Shown here one piece after another: positions 1-10,108 of a DNA stretch of 64,000 nucleotides (position 1 is its first letter; the number at the start of each line of letters is the position of its first letter). The DNA is taken from the NCBI RefSeq assembly GCF_001660705.2, contig NZ_LYBV02000020.1, positions 124,001 to 188,000 on the forward strand, given 5' to 3'. The notes under the pieces were generated by a model, which saw nothing but the letters and a program-made list of their open reading frames with translations, was not told the origin of the DNA and did not search any database. The position numbers and the translations under genes were made by a program. The DNA comes from Saccharicrinis aurantiacus. GTDB taxonomy: Bacteria > Bacteroidota > Bacteroidia > Bacteroidales > Marinilabiliaceae.

Positions 1-474
1 GTTTCCATTCCTTCCACAGATATGGTTAACCCCGGCATATATCGTTCATTGGATGGAGGTGATTCATGGAGCAAAATAAACACAGGAAACCTTCAGTCAG
101 ATCGGCTAAACGATTTAGAAATTGATTTACATCAAGAAGGAGTTTATTGGTGCTCTACCTACGGTGCTGGTTTTTATAAGGGAACTGATCCTTCCTTACT
201 TCAAAAGGCGACTGTTAATAATAAGAATTACAACTCTAAAAACAGTTTTATAATCTATCCTAATCCAGTTACTGATGGAATAGTTTATTTCACTAATTAC
301 GTTGGAGATGCCCAAGTAAGGTTCTTTGATATAAGTGGTGCATTGGTGCACGTTTCAGATGTAAACTATGGGAGTACAAGTATCTCAATTGATCATCTAA
401 AAGGAGGGCTTTATAGTGTTCAGTTAATTTCAAGTAACAACATATCAGTATGTAAACTAATTGTAAATAAGTAA
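1..474 (+). CDS. BNR-repeat secreted protein with T9SS sorting tail (5' partial)
   Basis: The reading frame is open to the left edge (frame of base 1), so only the last 157 codons are seen. The visible part contains an Asp-box/BNR-like strand (SLDGGDSWSKI), as in sialidase, VPS10 and GH74-type beta-propellers. It ends in a typical type A T9SS C-terminal domain: the IYPNPV motif, then a beta-sandwich of about 75 residues ending in LIVNK. The protein is therefore likely exported across the outer membrane and anchored or released at the surface. It lies 126 bp before a SusC gene on the same strand and may be an enzyme or binding protein of that glycan locus. The catalytic class cannot be told from the tail. 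Confidence 0.8.
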   Translation, partial: VSIPSTDMVNPGIYRSLDGGDSWSKINTGNLQSDRLNDLEIDLHQEGVYWCSTYGAGFYKGTDPSLLQKATVNNKNYNSKNSFIIYPNPVTDGIVYFTNYVGDAQVRFFDISGALVHVSDVNYGSTSISIDHLKGGLYSVQLISSNNISVCKLIVNK

Positions 475-600
475 CAACATAAGATTTATTTCTAAAGTAA
501 TTAACCAGCAAATTGTAGAACTAACGTGATCTACAAATCATTCACTGAATAGTGAAAATTGATCGACCCTAAATAATATTTCAAAATTAATCTACGTAAA

Positions 601-3600
601 ATGAAAAACAAAATGAAACCAGTAAATGCTTTAATAAGGTGGCATATAGTAATATTAATACTATTATTTTCCACATTTGAAGTATTTGCTCAGAAATTAA
701 ATGTAAGCGGAACTATAACAGATGCTGAGGATGGAATGCCAATTCCTGGAGTTAGTGTTGTAATAAAAGGTACTAGCATGGGAACCATTACAGATATGGA
801 CGGCAAGTACTCTATTAAAGCAGAAAAAGGTAATATACTTATTCTACGTTTTATAGGTATGCATTCTACCGAATTTGAGGTAACAAGTATAGAGCATAAT
901 GTAATATTAGAGAAGGATCTTGTTAATCTAGAAGAAGTGGTAGCTATAGGTTATGGCATACAAAAGAAAAAGGAAACCACCGGAGCTGTAGTTCAAATTA
1001 AAAATGAAGAGTTAGCTAAAACTACTACCTCTGATATTGGTACGGCACTGCAAGGACAAATAGCGGGAGTTAGTGTTACTTCTAGTACTGGGCAGCCTGG
1101 AGCAGAAGCTAATATATTAATACGTGGTTTTTCATCTATTACGGATGGAAATAATCAACCCCTGTATGTTGTTGATGGAATTCCGTTTGACGGAGATCCA
1201 AAACTATCTATTAGTGAAATTGAAACTATGGATATACTTAAGGATGCAGCTTCAGCTTCTATTTATGGTACAAGAGGGGCAAATGGGGTTATTCTTATTA
1301 CAACTAAACAGGGTAAAAAAGGTTTAATGACCATTTCTGTTAATAGTGAATACGGAGTACAACATATAACGTCACAAGATGCTATTAATGTAATGACTCC
1401 AGAGGAGGAAGTTTATGTGCAGTTAATTCAATCTGAACAAAATACACCTGATAAAGAATTGGTTCAGCTTACTAGTTTAATTTCAAATAATAAGTCGCAA
1501 TTTACTAATAATTTTGATATTAGTGATGTTATCCAAAACGATTGGGCTGCCATTCAAAACCATAGTATTAATATATCTGGCGGTAAAGAAGATTTGACTT
1601 ATAGCTATTCAGCCAATTATTTTGGGCAGGATGGAGTGTTAACAGGGTCAAAATATAATAGATTTAATACTCGTATAAATACAGTTTTCACAAAAGGAAA
1701 TTGGAAAATAAATACAAATATTGGTTTTAGACGCGATGAGCAAGATTACTCGCCAAGTAATTTACTAACTTATATATACCGATATCATTCATACCAACCT
1801 GAAATCAATTTAAATTCAACTTCATTGGAAGATGCAGGAGGTGACGATGGAGATGTTGAACGTTTAGGAAGTATTGCTAAAAATATTATGAAAACTGATG
1901 AGCGTATTGGTAATAATCATTTCGGTAATATAAGCGCACAATTAAAAATATCAAAAGCATTAAGCCTTACCATACGTGGTGGTGCCAACTTTACTGACAA
2001 TACAAGGGTTCAAATCACTCCCGACTTTACAACCTATAACACCAACGGGGATATAGTTCCTTCTACTCCCGTTTCTTCTAATAAAACTATTAGTGATACC
2101 TATCATAAGTATACAGGGGAAACTATCCTTAGTTATAGAAAGAAATTTAATAACAAGCATAATATAAACGTTGTACTAGCTGCATCGGCTGAAGAAACAG
2201 GTTTTTCTTACTTCTCTGCAAAAAAAGAAGAACAGTCTAGTGATAATATCTATGTGCTAGATAATTATACAGGGAATGCTATTGCCGAGTCTGGACAGAG
2301 AGACTATACACAAACCTTAATTGGTAGTTTAGGAAGAGCACAATATAACTATATGGGAAAATACATGCTAAGCGCAAGTATCCGTCGCGATGGCTCGTCT
2401 CAGTTTAGTAGTAATAATCGTTGGGGGTGGTTCCCTTCAGCTTCTTTAGGTTGGAATATCTCAGATGAGGCATTTTGGAAGCCCGTAAAAAAAGTAATTA
2501 ACATGTTTAAAGTTAGAGCAAGTTATGGCGAAACTGGGAATGACCGTTTTACAAAATATACGAATACTGCCGTTGTTGAATCTATGCAGGACTATGTTTT
2601 TGGTTCAGGTGATAATCAAAACCTAGCATTAGGTAACGCACAATTACAGTATGCTAATGAGGATGTGAAATGGGAAACCTCAATAGAAAGGAATATAGGT
2701 ATAGATCTAAATTTCTTTAGAAATAAGCTGCAACTAACAACGGATATTTATCAGAGCGATAAGAGAGATCTGTTATTCCCAGTAGTAATGCCTCCTACTA
2801 CTGGCGTTAGTGGTAACTATCGTGATGTTACCATGAATGTAGGAAATATGCGAAATAAAGGTATTGAGGCTATGTTGAGCTATAGACACAAGAGCAAACG
2901 TAACTTTGGCTGGAACACTAGCGTCACCTACACCAAGAACATAAACGAAGTTACCCAAACAAGTGAAAATAATTCCTTTATTTATATGGATAATAGCTGG
3001 TATTCCAACAGGGTTAATACAAACCATTTGGTATCAGTAATTACTGAAGGTTATGAAGCCGGTGCTTTCTTTGTTTATGAAACAGATGGAGTTATACAGA
3101 ATGAAGCTCAGTTAGAAGAGTATAAATCCCAGTTGGACCCATTAGAGAATCCTCAGCTAGGGGAAATGAGGTATATCGACCAAAACAAAGATGGTTTTAT
3201 AGATGAACAGGATAAAACATATGTAGGAAGTGGATTACCTGATTTTGAGATAGGTTTTAATTTAGGAATGGATTTTAAAGGATTCGATTTCTCTATGCAG
3301 TGGTTTGGTTCATGGGGTGCAAAAATTATGAATGGGGGTAAAGCATATGCTTATCAATCATTAACCCATAAAGATTTGGTATATGCATGGAGTCCGCAAA
3401 ATCAGAATACAACAGTACCAAGAAACTTAGGTGCTCAAACAGAAAGTTATATGCCAAATTCTGATTACTACATGGAAGATGGGGATTATATCAGATTAAG
3501 GAATGTTACTTTAGGTTACACCTTACCCAGAAGTGTTGTAGGTAATTTAAAGATTTCGAACCTTAGGGTTTATGTTGCTCTTCAGAATCCATTGACCATT

Positions 3601-3720
3601 ACTGATTATACAGGATTTGATCCTGAAATTGGAGGAAATGGATTAAGTCAGCGAGGCTTAGATAGGGGTAATTACCCTGTCACATCTCAGATTAGAGGAG
3701 GAGTTCAATTGAAGTTTTAA
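601..3720 (+). CDS. SusC/RagA-family TonB-dependent receptor
   Basis: Outer-membrane channel that imports oligosaccharides (or peptides) with energy from TonB. The 1039-residue length is normal for SusC. In order: signal peptide ending near FEVFA-Q (residue 30), carboxypeptidase-D-like beta-sandwich (about 33-110, with the GVSVVIKGT strand), plug domain (about 125-235, with LYVVDGIPF and the YGTRGANGVI signature of SusC proteins), then a 22-strand-type barrel ending in GGVQLKF with a terminal aromatic residue. The ATG at 613 is a possible alternative start. It is followed 33 bp later by SusD, so the two should form one complex. The substrate is not shown by the sequence. Confidence 0.96.
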   Translation: MKNKMKPVNALIRWHIVILILLFSTFEVFAQKLNVSGTITDAEDGMPIPGVSVVIKGTSMGTITDMDGKYSIKAEKGNILILRFIGMHSTEFEVTSIEHNVILEKDLVNLEEVVAIGYGIQKKKETTGAVVQIKNEELAKTTTSDIGTALQGQIAGVSVTSSTGQPGAEANILIRGFSSITDGNNQPLYVVDGIPFDGDPKLSISEIETMDILKDAASASIYGTRGANGVILITTKQGKKGLMTISVNSEYGVQHITSQDAINVMTPEEEVYVQLIQSEQNTPDKELVQLTSLISNNKSQFTNNFDISDVIQNDWAAIQNHSINISGGKEDLTYSYSANYFGQDGVLTGSKYNRFNTRINTVFTKGNWKINTNIGFRRDEQDYSPSNLLTYIYRYHSYQPEINLNSTSLEDAGGDDGDVERLGSIAKNIMKTDERIGNNHFGNISAQLKISKALSLTIRGGANFTDNTRVQITPDFTTYNTNGDIVPSTPVSSNKTISDTYHKYTGETILSYRKKFNNKHNINVVLAASAEETGFSYFSAKKEEQSSDNIYVLDNYTGNAIAESGQRDYTQTLIGSLGRAQYNYMGKYMLSASIRRDGSSQFSSNNRWGWFPSASLGWNISDEAFWKPVKKVINMFKVRASYGETGNDRFTKYTNTAVVESMQDYVFGSGDNQNLALGNAQLQYANEDVKWETSIERNIGIDLNFFRNKLQLTTDIYQSDKRDLLFPVVMPPTTGVSGNYRDVTMNVGNMRNKGIEAMLSYRHKSKRNFGWNTSVTYTKNINEVTQTSENNSFIYMDNSWYSNRVNTNHLVSVITEGYEAGAFFVYETDGVIQNEAQLEEYKSQLDPLENPQLGEMRYIDQNKDGFIDEQDKTYVGSGLPDFEIGFNLGMDFKGFDFSMQWFGSWGAKIMNGGKAYAYQSLTHKDLVYAWSPQNQNTTVPRNLGAQTESYMPNSDYYMEDGDYIRLRNVTLGYTLPRSVVGNLKISNLRVYVALQNPLTITDYTGFDPEIGGNGLSQRGLDRGNYPVTSQIRGGVQLKF

Positions 3721-3753
3721 GTATTAATTACACATTGACACAAAGTTAAGAAA

Positions 3754-5592
3754 ATGAAAAAAATATTGAATATAAAAATATGGACATTGTTGGTGTTAGT
3801 TCTTTCGTTAAGTGCTTGTATTGATGACTTTTTAGAACAAGAAAATCCCAATGCGCCAACGGCAGAATCATACTGGGAAACAGTTGCCGATTTAGATAAT
3901 GGGTTAAATGCAGTTTATAATTCATTCAAAAATATAGAGTGTTATATGTTGCTCGAAGAGCACAGTAGGAGTGATATGTCATATCCACAAAATGTACGTC
4001 CGTTAACAAAGGATTATCCTGAGTACTTTCAAACATTTAATAACTCTACCACATTTGTTACAAAAAAATGGGCTGCATTATATAATGGGGTATTTAGAGC
4101 AAATCAGGTTATTGATGCTTACGAAAAAATGGAGGCTGATTTAAGTGAACAAAATGCAGAAAGAGCTTTACAGATCATTGCTCAGGTGCGTGCTTTAAGG
4201 GGGTGGTTTTATTTCTCCTTGCACAATACCTACAATAATGGTTCTATTGTGCTGCACACTACAACTCCAAAAACAGAGGCAGATTATCAAAAATCGTTAT
4301 CCACATCGGAAGAGGTTATTGATTTTTATCGTGCGGACTTATTATATGGCTTAGAGAACCTGCCTGAAGAACCTTGGGATGATACGAATAAAGGTCGTAT
4401 TACCCAAGGAGCATGTGAAGCAATATTAGGGAAAAGTTATTTATATGCTGGCGATTTTACAAAAGCAGCAGAGTACTTCAAAAATGTATTTAGCAATTAC
4501 ACTTATGCACTTACCGAAGATATAGGTAGTAATTTTACTACTCGTAATGAGTTTAATGAGGAGTCTATATTAGAAGTTTCTTACACTGTTGATTATAAAT
4601 ATGAGTATACAGGTAGTGAGGGAATGTGGAATAACTACAATATGAGATATGGTGTTGGAGGTTACGGTTCTGGTTGGCCAGCTTCTTGGTTAAATATTCT
4701 TTACCGAAATGACCCTGTTGACCTAGCAGCACCTAAAAATACGGTAGATGATAATGGAGAGATTAGATATAGGAAGTTTAGTTTACGCACATCTTATTCT
4801 GTAGCATTACCAGAGGATAATGTGCCAGATATTGGCACTTATTATGGTGTTGAGAGAACTGCAGAAATAACTACAGGTGGTTTTGGAGAGGCTAGACCCT
4901 TATATCTTCGTAAACATACGAATTGGGAAATCACTAATGAAAGTGAAAGATTCTTAACCTCTGATGGTACAGTTTATGGCAGGTCTGGCACCAACTTTCG
5001 TTTAATCCGATTGGCCGATGTATACTTAATGTATGCAGAATGTATGATTGAAGAAGGTGACTTAGAGGAGGCTTTAAACTATATTAATAAAGTGAGGGAG
5101 CGATCTTATGTACAATTGTTAGGCTTATCAAGTAATGGTGAATTTAACGATAGTGAGCATACTTACGATGAAGTGGCAGAATGGCATACAGATGCTCATA
5201 AATTGAGAGAGCACCTAAGGCATGTAGAACGTCCACTTGAGCTTAGTTTCGAAGGAAATGCAATTAGAGTAATTGACCTTCGTAGATGGGGTGTAACCAA
5301 AGAGCGCTTCGTTGATCTAGCAGCAAGAAGGTATAATACTGCTAATTTGGAGGCAAATACTAATGGCACACACGGTAAAAAATATCAATGCATAATAACA
5401 GAGTATGTTGAAGGTTGTGAAGATCCAGATCATCCGAATTATCAAGAGAATATAAAAACATACAAGTCAGGGGCAATGAATGATTGTCAGGAAGCAGCTA
5501 TAAATTATAATGAAACGTTACATGCTTATCTACCAATTCCGTTAACTGAACTTCAATCAAATTTACAATTATCTGATGTACAGTCTGAGTAA
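3754..5592 (+). CDS. SusD/RagB-family glycan-binding lipoprotein
   Basis: Surface lipoprotein that caps the SusC channel and binds the ligand. The 612-residue protein starts with a lipobox (LSLSAC, Cys22), then the usual SusD N-terminal segment with helical TPR-like repeats (for example GACEAILGKSYLYAGDFTKA) and the LIRLADVYLMYAE motif of SusD proteins. The C-terminus carries the conserved ending AYLPIPLTELQSN. Length and order (33 bp after SusC) fit the family. The many Trp and Tyr residues fit sugar stacking, but the ligand cannot be named. Confidence 0.95.
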   Translation: MKKILNIKIWTLLVLVLSLSACIDDFLEQENPNAPTAESYWETVADLDNGLNAVYNSFKNIECYMLLEEHSRSDMSYPQNVRPLTKDYPEYFQTFNNSTTFVTKKWAALYNGVFRANQVIDAYEKMEADLSEQNAERALQIIAQVRALRGWFYFSLHNTYNNGSIVLHTTTPKTEADYQKSLSTSEEVIDFYRADLLYGLENLPEEPWDDTNKGRITQGACEAILGKSYLYAGDFTKAAEYFKNVFSNYTYALTEDIGSNFTTRNEFNEESILEVSYTVDYKYEYTGSEGMWNNYNMRYGVGGYGSGWPASWLNILYRNDPVDLAAPKNTVDDNGEIRYRKFSLRTSYSVALPEDNVPDIGTYYGVERTAEITTGGFGEARPLYLRKHTNWEITNESERFLTSDGTVYGRSGTNFRLIRLADVYLMYAECMIEEGDLEEALNYINKVRERSYVQLLGLSSNGEFNDSEHTYDEVAEWHTDAHKLREHLRHVERPLELSFEGNAIRVIDLRRWGVTKERFVDLAARRYNTANLEANTNGTHGKKYQCIITEYVEGCEDPDHPNYQENIKTYKSGAMNDCQEAAINYNETLHAYLPIPLTELQSNLQLSDVQSE

Positions 5593-5634
5593 TAGATCAA
5601 ATGGTTAATTGATAGAATAAAAAAATAAAGGAAC

Positions 5635-7332
5635 ATGAAGAGTATATATTATATATTAGGATTATTATTTTCTATCGCGATTTTTGTGGGCTGCGATGAT
5701 TATGAGTACGAGCCAATTAGTGAATTCTCAGATGCTGTATTTTATACTTCCTACGGGTCTACGCTCTCAAAGGCTGCTGGAGTAGGCGAATGGGAAAGTT
5801 TTATGGATGTATCGCAAGGAGCTATTTATCATACATGGTCTATCGATTCTGGGAATTATTTCTTGGAGGGTACTATTTCAAACAAAGAAACCGATTTAGA
5901 GCAATATATTGTTAATCCTGGAGGTACACAGTCAGACGAAAAAACGATAAATATTTATTTTCAGAAAGGCGATACTTTAACCAAAATTAGATTATTTAAT
6001 GTTTATGAGGATTCGGTTGGGTTTAGAGATGTGCTTCGCGATGAAAATGGATTAGCTATTTGGGATGGTGATTATGTACCAGCAGTACATGCAGCAGAAT
6101 ACCAAGAAACAGGTCAATGGGCAGGAAAATGGGTTTTTGATTATAATATTGTGATAGATGTATATGATACCATTGTTACAGATATGGTTGTGCGACAAGA
6201 TGGTGTTGTAATTGACCATACTGTTGCTGATACAATTGATATTATGGTAGGTGATGTATTGCAATTTCAGGATCTAAGCGCTGAAATTGAAAATACATCA
6301 AGACCCGACAGCCGTACTTGGCAAATTAGAACCATTCCTGAGAACCCGGAAGATGATTATGATGTTTCCACATCAAGTACGCAAGAAATAGCCGATATTA
6401 CTTTTAAGATGTTGGGAGACTTTAATATGGCACTAATCTCAAAAAGAGCTTCATCAGACAAAATTCCGGGAGATTCTGAAGAGTATATTATGCCTTTAAT
6501 AATAAGAGTTAATCAATCTGATCAACCATTTGTTCAACAAGGCACAATTCGTGAACAAGAGGATGGAACATTAATGGTACCATTTAATGCTGTATTTGCC
6601 GCTGACTTTAATTCCTCGGATAAAGATCATTTTACGATTTATGTAGAGGGCTATGATCCTATTTCTATAACGAGTATAAGTATCCCAGAAGATAAATTGG
6701 ATTACCTACAATTGACTTTAGCTTCTAAGCTTTATCCAGAAGATGTGGCTACTTTGGAGTATACAGGAACTGAGGAAACATCGAGTTTAATCTCTCAAGA
6801 TTTAAGACCGCTTCAACCATTTTTGACCAATATTAAATTATATGATCCTAATTTGTTGGATTACGATGCTGCTGGATTTGAGGATGCTTTAGGTGATGTT
6901 TGGATTGAAAAAGTTCAGGGAACAGGCACTTCTGTTGAGTATTCAACAAATCATCCTGCTTCAGGAAACTCTTGTTTAAAGATGCAATGTACCGATAGTG
7001 AAACAGATAAAGGACCACGTGTCAGAAGTAATGCAAATGTTTTATTTAACTTGGATAAAGATGTTACTTATACTGTGCGGTTAAAAAGATATGTAACTAA
7101 TATAACAGAAGGTGGAACAATTGCTGCTAAGGAAAAAATCTGGTTCGGAAGTACACAGCTATCTTTTAGTAATTCATTTGCTGATTTTGCATATAATGAA
7201 TGGGTTGAATTCGAATTTGAATTTGTTCCGGAAGAAGATATGGTGGGTGCCTACTGGGATATACAAATAAACCCAGGTCTATCTGAAGTGTATTACGATG
7301 ATTTATATGTTGCAGTAAAAACCGAAAGATAG
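5635..7332 (+). CDS. SusE/SusF-position surface lipoprotein with C-terminal CBM-like domain
   Basis: The 565-residue lipoprotein (lipobox ending at Cys20, FVGC) lies 42 bp after SusD and is probably the third protein of the uptake complex. The middle is beta-rich and unassigned, with PKD/Ig-like spacing. Residues about 415-565 resemble a CBM4/9-type jelly roll (a strand with PASGNSCLKMQ, then WVEFEFEFVPEEDMVGA and a final YYDDLYV strand), as found in surface glycan-binding proteins. The lack of a catalytic motif argues for binding. The operon probably ends at the hairpin 160 bp downstream. Confidence 0.8.
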   Translation: MKSIYYILGLLFSIAIFVGCDDYEYEPISEFSDAVFYTSYGSTLSKAAGVGEWESFMDVSQGAIYHTWSIDSGNYFLEGTISNKETDLEQYIVNPGGTQSDEKTINIYFQKGDTLTKIRLFNVYEDSVGFRDVLRDENGLAIWDGDYVPAVHAAEYQETGQWAGKWVFDYNIVIDVYDTIVTDMVVRQDGVVIDHTVADTIDIMVGDVLQFQDLSAEIENTSRPDSRTWQIRTIPENPEDDYDVSTSSTQEIADITFKMLGDFNMALISKRASSDKIPGDSEEYIMPLIIRVNQSDQPFVQQGTIREQEDGTLMVPFNAVFAADFNSSDKDHFTIYVEGYDPISITSISIPEDKLDYLQLTLASKLYPEDVATLEYTGTEETSSLISQDLRPLQPFLTNIKLYDPNLLDYDAAGFEDALGDVWIEKVQGTGTSVEYSTNHPASGNSCLKMQCTDSETDKGPRVRSNANVLFNLDKDVTYTVRLKRYVTNITEGGTIAAKEKIWFGSTQLSFSNSFADFAYNEWVEFEFEFVPEEDMVGAYWDIQINPGLSEVYYDDLYVAVKTER

Positions 7333-7491
7333 TTAGTTTTATAATCATCATATAGATTAAAAAAGGAGATATTAGGTGAACTTTAACTTGGGTGCTTGCA
7401 ACTTACTTTAATGTGTTTTTCATAGAGACGCGTTAATTTTCTTTCAACATTATGTATTATTTAGTAAACAGCAAGTTGTTATTGTTTGCAA

Positions 7492-7516
7492 CCGGAAAGT
7501 AGTTTTTACTTTCCGG
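7492..7516 (+). terminator. Rho-independent-type hairpin after the SusCDE operon (copy 1)
   Basis: A perfect 10-bp stem, CCGGAAAGTA / TACTTTCCGG, closes a GTTTT loop and is followed by a T-rich stretch (TATTTTCTTTTT). It lies 160 bp after the stop of the SusE-like gene. Confidence 0.7.
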
Positions 7517-7861
7517 CTAATATTTTCTTTTTCATGAGTTATAGTCTCTTTCTAATAAAAAAAGTGGCCTGAATTGTAGTCAAGAAATAACTAATGTTTA
7601 TTTCTATCAACCTCAATTTTTTAGTAACTTAAATTGATTATAGAACATACGCCAATGAAGTATTTTATTGATGATATTGTTTAAGGTCTGTTATTTATAT
7701 AACAGCAATACCTACTTTACAAACTAAAAAAAGGAGATATTAGGTGAACTTTAACTTGGGTGCTTGCCAATTTACTTTAATGTGTTTTTCATAGAGACGC
7801 GTTAATTTTCTTTCAACATTATGTATTATTTTAGTAAATAGCAAGTTGTTATTGTTTGCAA

Positions 7862-7887
7862 CCGGAAAGTAGTTTTTTACTTTCCGG
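7862..7887 (+). terminator. Second copy of the terminator hairpin
   Basis: The same 10-bp stem as at 7492 with a loop one base longer, inside repeat copy 2 and again followed by TATTTTCTTTTT. Conservation of the stem in both copies supports a real function, or recent duplication. Confidence 0.6.
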
Positions 7888-8104
7888 CTAATATTTTCTT
7901 TTTACACGAGTTATGAATTATAATCTTTTTCTAATAAAAAGAGTGGCCTGATTTGTAGTCAAGAAATAACTAATGTTTATTTCTATAAACCTTGATTTCT
8001 GCAACCTAAATTGATTATAGAACAAACGCCAATGAAGTATCTTATTGACGATATTGTTTTAAGGTCTATTATCTATATAATCAGCTTCAATTTGATTAAT
8101 TTAG

Positions 8105-8631
8105 GAGTGATTCTTTCGCCATTAGTTAAAACTATTGATGCAATATACCACCATAGTTAAATTGGTTAAATCAATTTGATGGTGTTGTCTATTATTAGAG
8201 GTACTGGTCTCCTTAAAAATCAGTTTAGCGGCAATATAAGATATTTGTACCTACTCAATTTTATTAGTGAATGCTTTTATATTTTAACGGATTTTTACCT
8301 GGGTTAAGATAAATATTGATATCCTTACTTGTTGTCAAATAGCCATTCTTCTCCTTTGGAATTGTCGTGCACATAAAAAAAGAAGTATAGTTTATTGTAA
8401 TAACTAGTATTTGAAAAAACATAGGTAAAAATATCAATGGTTGTTTCATCAAAGAGATCAGCCTTTTGGTTGTGCAAAGTAGGTGTGGATATCTTGTAAA
8501 TTCTGTATCCAAATTAAATTATCAAGCCCAAGGGTATTCTGCATGTAATATTAAGTTAATTGCCATAATGTATTTATATTTTTTGCTCCGACTGAGTTCC
8601 TTCAAAACAGGTGTATTGGTTTTATTCATTT
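8105..8631 (-). pseudogene. Decayed, internally deleted GH26 gene fragment
   Basis: On the minus strand this stretch matches three separated parts of the intact GH26 gene at 14350-16401, in the same order and orientation. About 8105-8330 matches the T9SS tail (near 14370-14600). About 8331-8397 matches near 14932-15000. About 8398-8631 matches the catalytic region near 15626-15870. The missing segments (about 335 and 625 bp) are bounded by short shared words (TGTTGT, and a weak GTAATAA-like one). Stop codons and frameshifts break the frame; the 82-codon open frame at 8264-8512 is only a remnant. Confidence 0.85.
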
Positions 8632-8657
8632 AATGTAATTGATAAAAGGACAAACTA

Positions 8658-9113
8658 TTAACTAACGGTTTTCTTATTTAATAAGGTGTAATTTGTATTC
8701 TGTTTTTTGATACTACAACAATTATTAGAACACTTTGAGCACTTTCGGTTATAAAAATGTAAGCCAGCCAGTAAGCTAGCTGCTATATACAAAGGAAATT
8801 TAGCTACATCAAAAAATATTAGGTGTTCATTAATTATTAGTAAGCTTATCAAGCCCAATAACATATAAAGAGAGATGCTAATCCAATTTTTAGAAGAGCT
8901 CTTTGCTGAAAAATAGACCGCCATAAAAGATATAGCCAAAAAGATAAAATCAACCACCTTCCACCATGTTGGAGCAGTGGCACAGCAGCTCGAAGTGCAT
9001 GCTTGGGCAATAAATATAAATGGTGTTGTTATGCAATGTATTAAACATAGAGTTGAACTTGCTATGCCAATAGAATCAGCCGATATGATTGTTTTAATGG
9101 ATCTATTAATCAT
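8658..9113 (-). CDS. MerC-domain membrane protein (zinc/metal locus)
   Basis: Small inner-membrane protein of 151 residues with four hydrophobic segments. The N-terminus shows the MerC-family signature SSTLCLIHC followed by a Pro, and a CTSSCC cluster (around residue 40). The C-terminus is Cys-rich (CSKCSNNCC), suggesting metal binding. The start codon overlaps the stop of the upstream GTPase gene (ATGA), so the two are translationally coupled. In Bacteroidota such MerC-like proteins accompany Zur and COG0523 proteins; a role in zinc rather than mercury transport is inferred from this context. Confidence 0.8.
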   Translation of the reverse strand: MINRSIKTIISADSIGIASSTLCLIHCITTPFIFIAQACTSSCCATAPTWWKVVDFIFLAISFMAVYFSAKSSSKNWISISLYMLLGLISLLIINEHLIFFDVAKFPLYIAASLLAGLHFYNRKCSKCSNNCCSIKKQNTNYTLLNKKTVS

Positions 9114-10096
9114 AGCTCAGCACTGCTTAATAATGAGTATAGGTTTTCTTTTATTTCCGTTTCATTTAAATTGGTTCCTATAAAAACAAGGATACTTTCT
9201 TTTACTTCATCGCTATTCCATAAACTGCCTTGTGTTATCTGATAATCATTGCCAACAGATTGAATAATTAGTTTATGTTTCATGTCATCAATACACAAAA
9301 TGCCTTTTACTCTGAGGATTGATAGAGGATTGAGAAACATAAAATTATCAAACCACATGGATATCCTTTCCATGTTAAAATATCCAGGAATTTTATAGGA
9401 TAGGGTTTGTACTGTGTGAGAATGGTTCTGTGTTTCTTTTATCAAGCTAAGTTTACTAAAATCAGAAATTGAATCTTCAAGCTTATTCACCTTAAACATT
9501 TCACAATTAAGAATTTTAGTTGCATCAACTTTGCCATGTGTTGTTTTTTCAATTTTTGCAAAAGGGTTTATTTCAGATACTTTTTGTACTATCTCACCTA
9601 CTCCCTCTTCAGGTATTAAATCACACTTGTTTATGATGAGAAGATCAGATTGGGCAACTTGCTGATTTACTTCATGAAACTCGCCAACTCGGTTTAAAAA
9701 CGATTTTGCATCAATCATGCAAAGTACACTATCAAGACTAAAATATTTTTGAGCACGCACTCCTGTAAACATGTTTACAATTTGTGCAGGATCTGCTACA
9801 CCAGTAGCCTCAATTAAAATATAATCGTAGTTTGTTTTAGATATTATGATGCTATTAAGCAAAGTACCCAATTCCGTGTTTAAAGAGCAACAAATACATC
9901 CACTTGTTAGCTCATAAACCGAACTTTGGTCTTTGTTTTTTATTAAACTACTGTCAATGTTAATGTTACCAACTTCGTTTTCAATAATAAGAAAGTTTGT
10001 GTTTTCTGAAGTTTTCAGAATTTGGTTTAGTAGCGTTGTTTTTCCTGCCCCTAAAAAGCCTGTAATTATAGTAACAGGTATTGGTTTTTTATTCAT
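9110..10096 (-). CDS. COG0523/CobW-family GTP-dependent metallochaperone
   Basis: A G3E-family GTPase of 328 residues, normal for the family. The P-loop GFLGAGKTT (residues 13-21), the metal-binding CICC (67-70) of the CXCC signature, the ATGVADP switch region and the NKCD base-recognition motif (156-159) are all present, followed by the CobW C-terminal domain. These proteins deliver or insert metals at the cost of GTP. Those next to Zur are thought to supply zinc to essential enzymes during starvation (family knowledge). It lies 12 bp after the Fur-family gene. Confidence 0.92.
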   Translation of the reverse strand: MNKKPIPVTIITGFLGAGKTTLLNQILKTSENTNFLIIENEVGNINIDSSLIKNKDQSSVYELTSGCICCSLNTELGTLLNSIIISKTNYDYILIEATGVADPAQIVNMFTGVRAQKYFSLDSVLCMIDAKSFLNRVGEFHEVNQQVAQSDLLIINKCDLIPEEGVGEIVQKVSEINPFAKIEKTTHGKVDATKILNCEMFKVNKLEDSISDFSKLSLIKETQNHSHTVQTLSYKIPGYFNMERISMWFDNFMFLNPLSILRVKGILCIDDMKHKLIIQSVGNDYQITQGSLWNSDEVKESILVFIGTNLNETEIKENLYSLLSSAEL

Positions 10097-10108
10097 GATA
10101 GTGACTTG

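Larger units (their letters stand above)
7358..8085. repeat. 368-bp tandem direct duplication of the post-SusE intergenic region
   Basis: Copy 1 (about 7358-7710) and copy 2 (about 7727-8085) can be aligned base by base at an offset of 368. Both start with AAAAAGGAGATATTAGG, share GAGACGCGTTAATTTTC, carry the CCGGAAAGTA hairpin, and end near AAGGTCTRTTATYTATATAA. They differ by scattered substitutions and one-base indels, so the duplication is not brand new. No reading frame of note is conserved in them. Confidence 0.9.

Noticed and set aside
8264-8512. 82-codon minus-strand frame as a gene
   Set aside because: It is out of frame over the GH26 relic and has no homologous protein frame.
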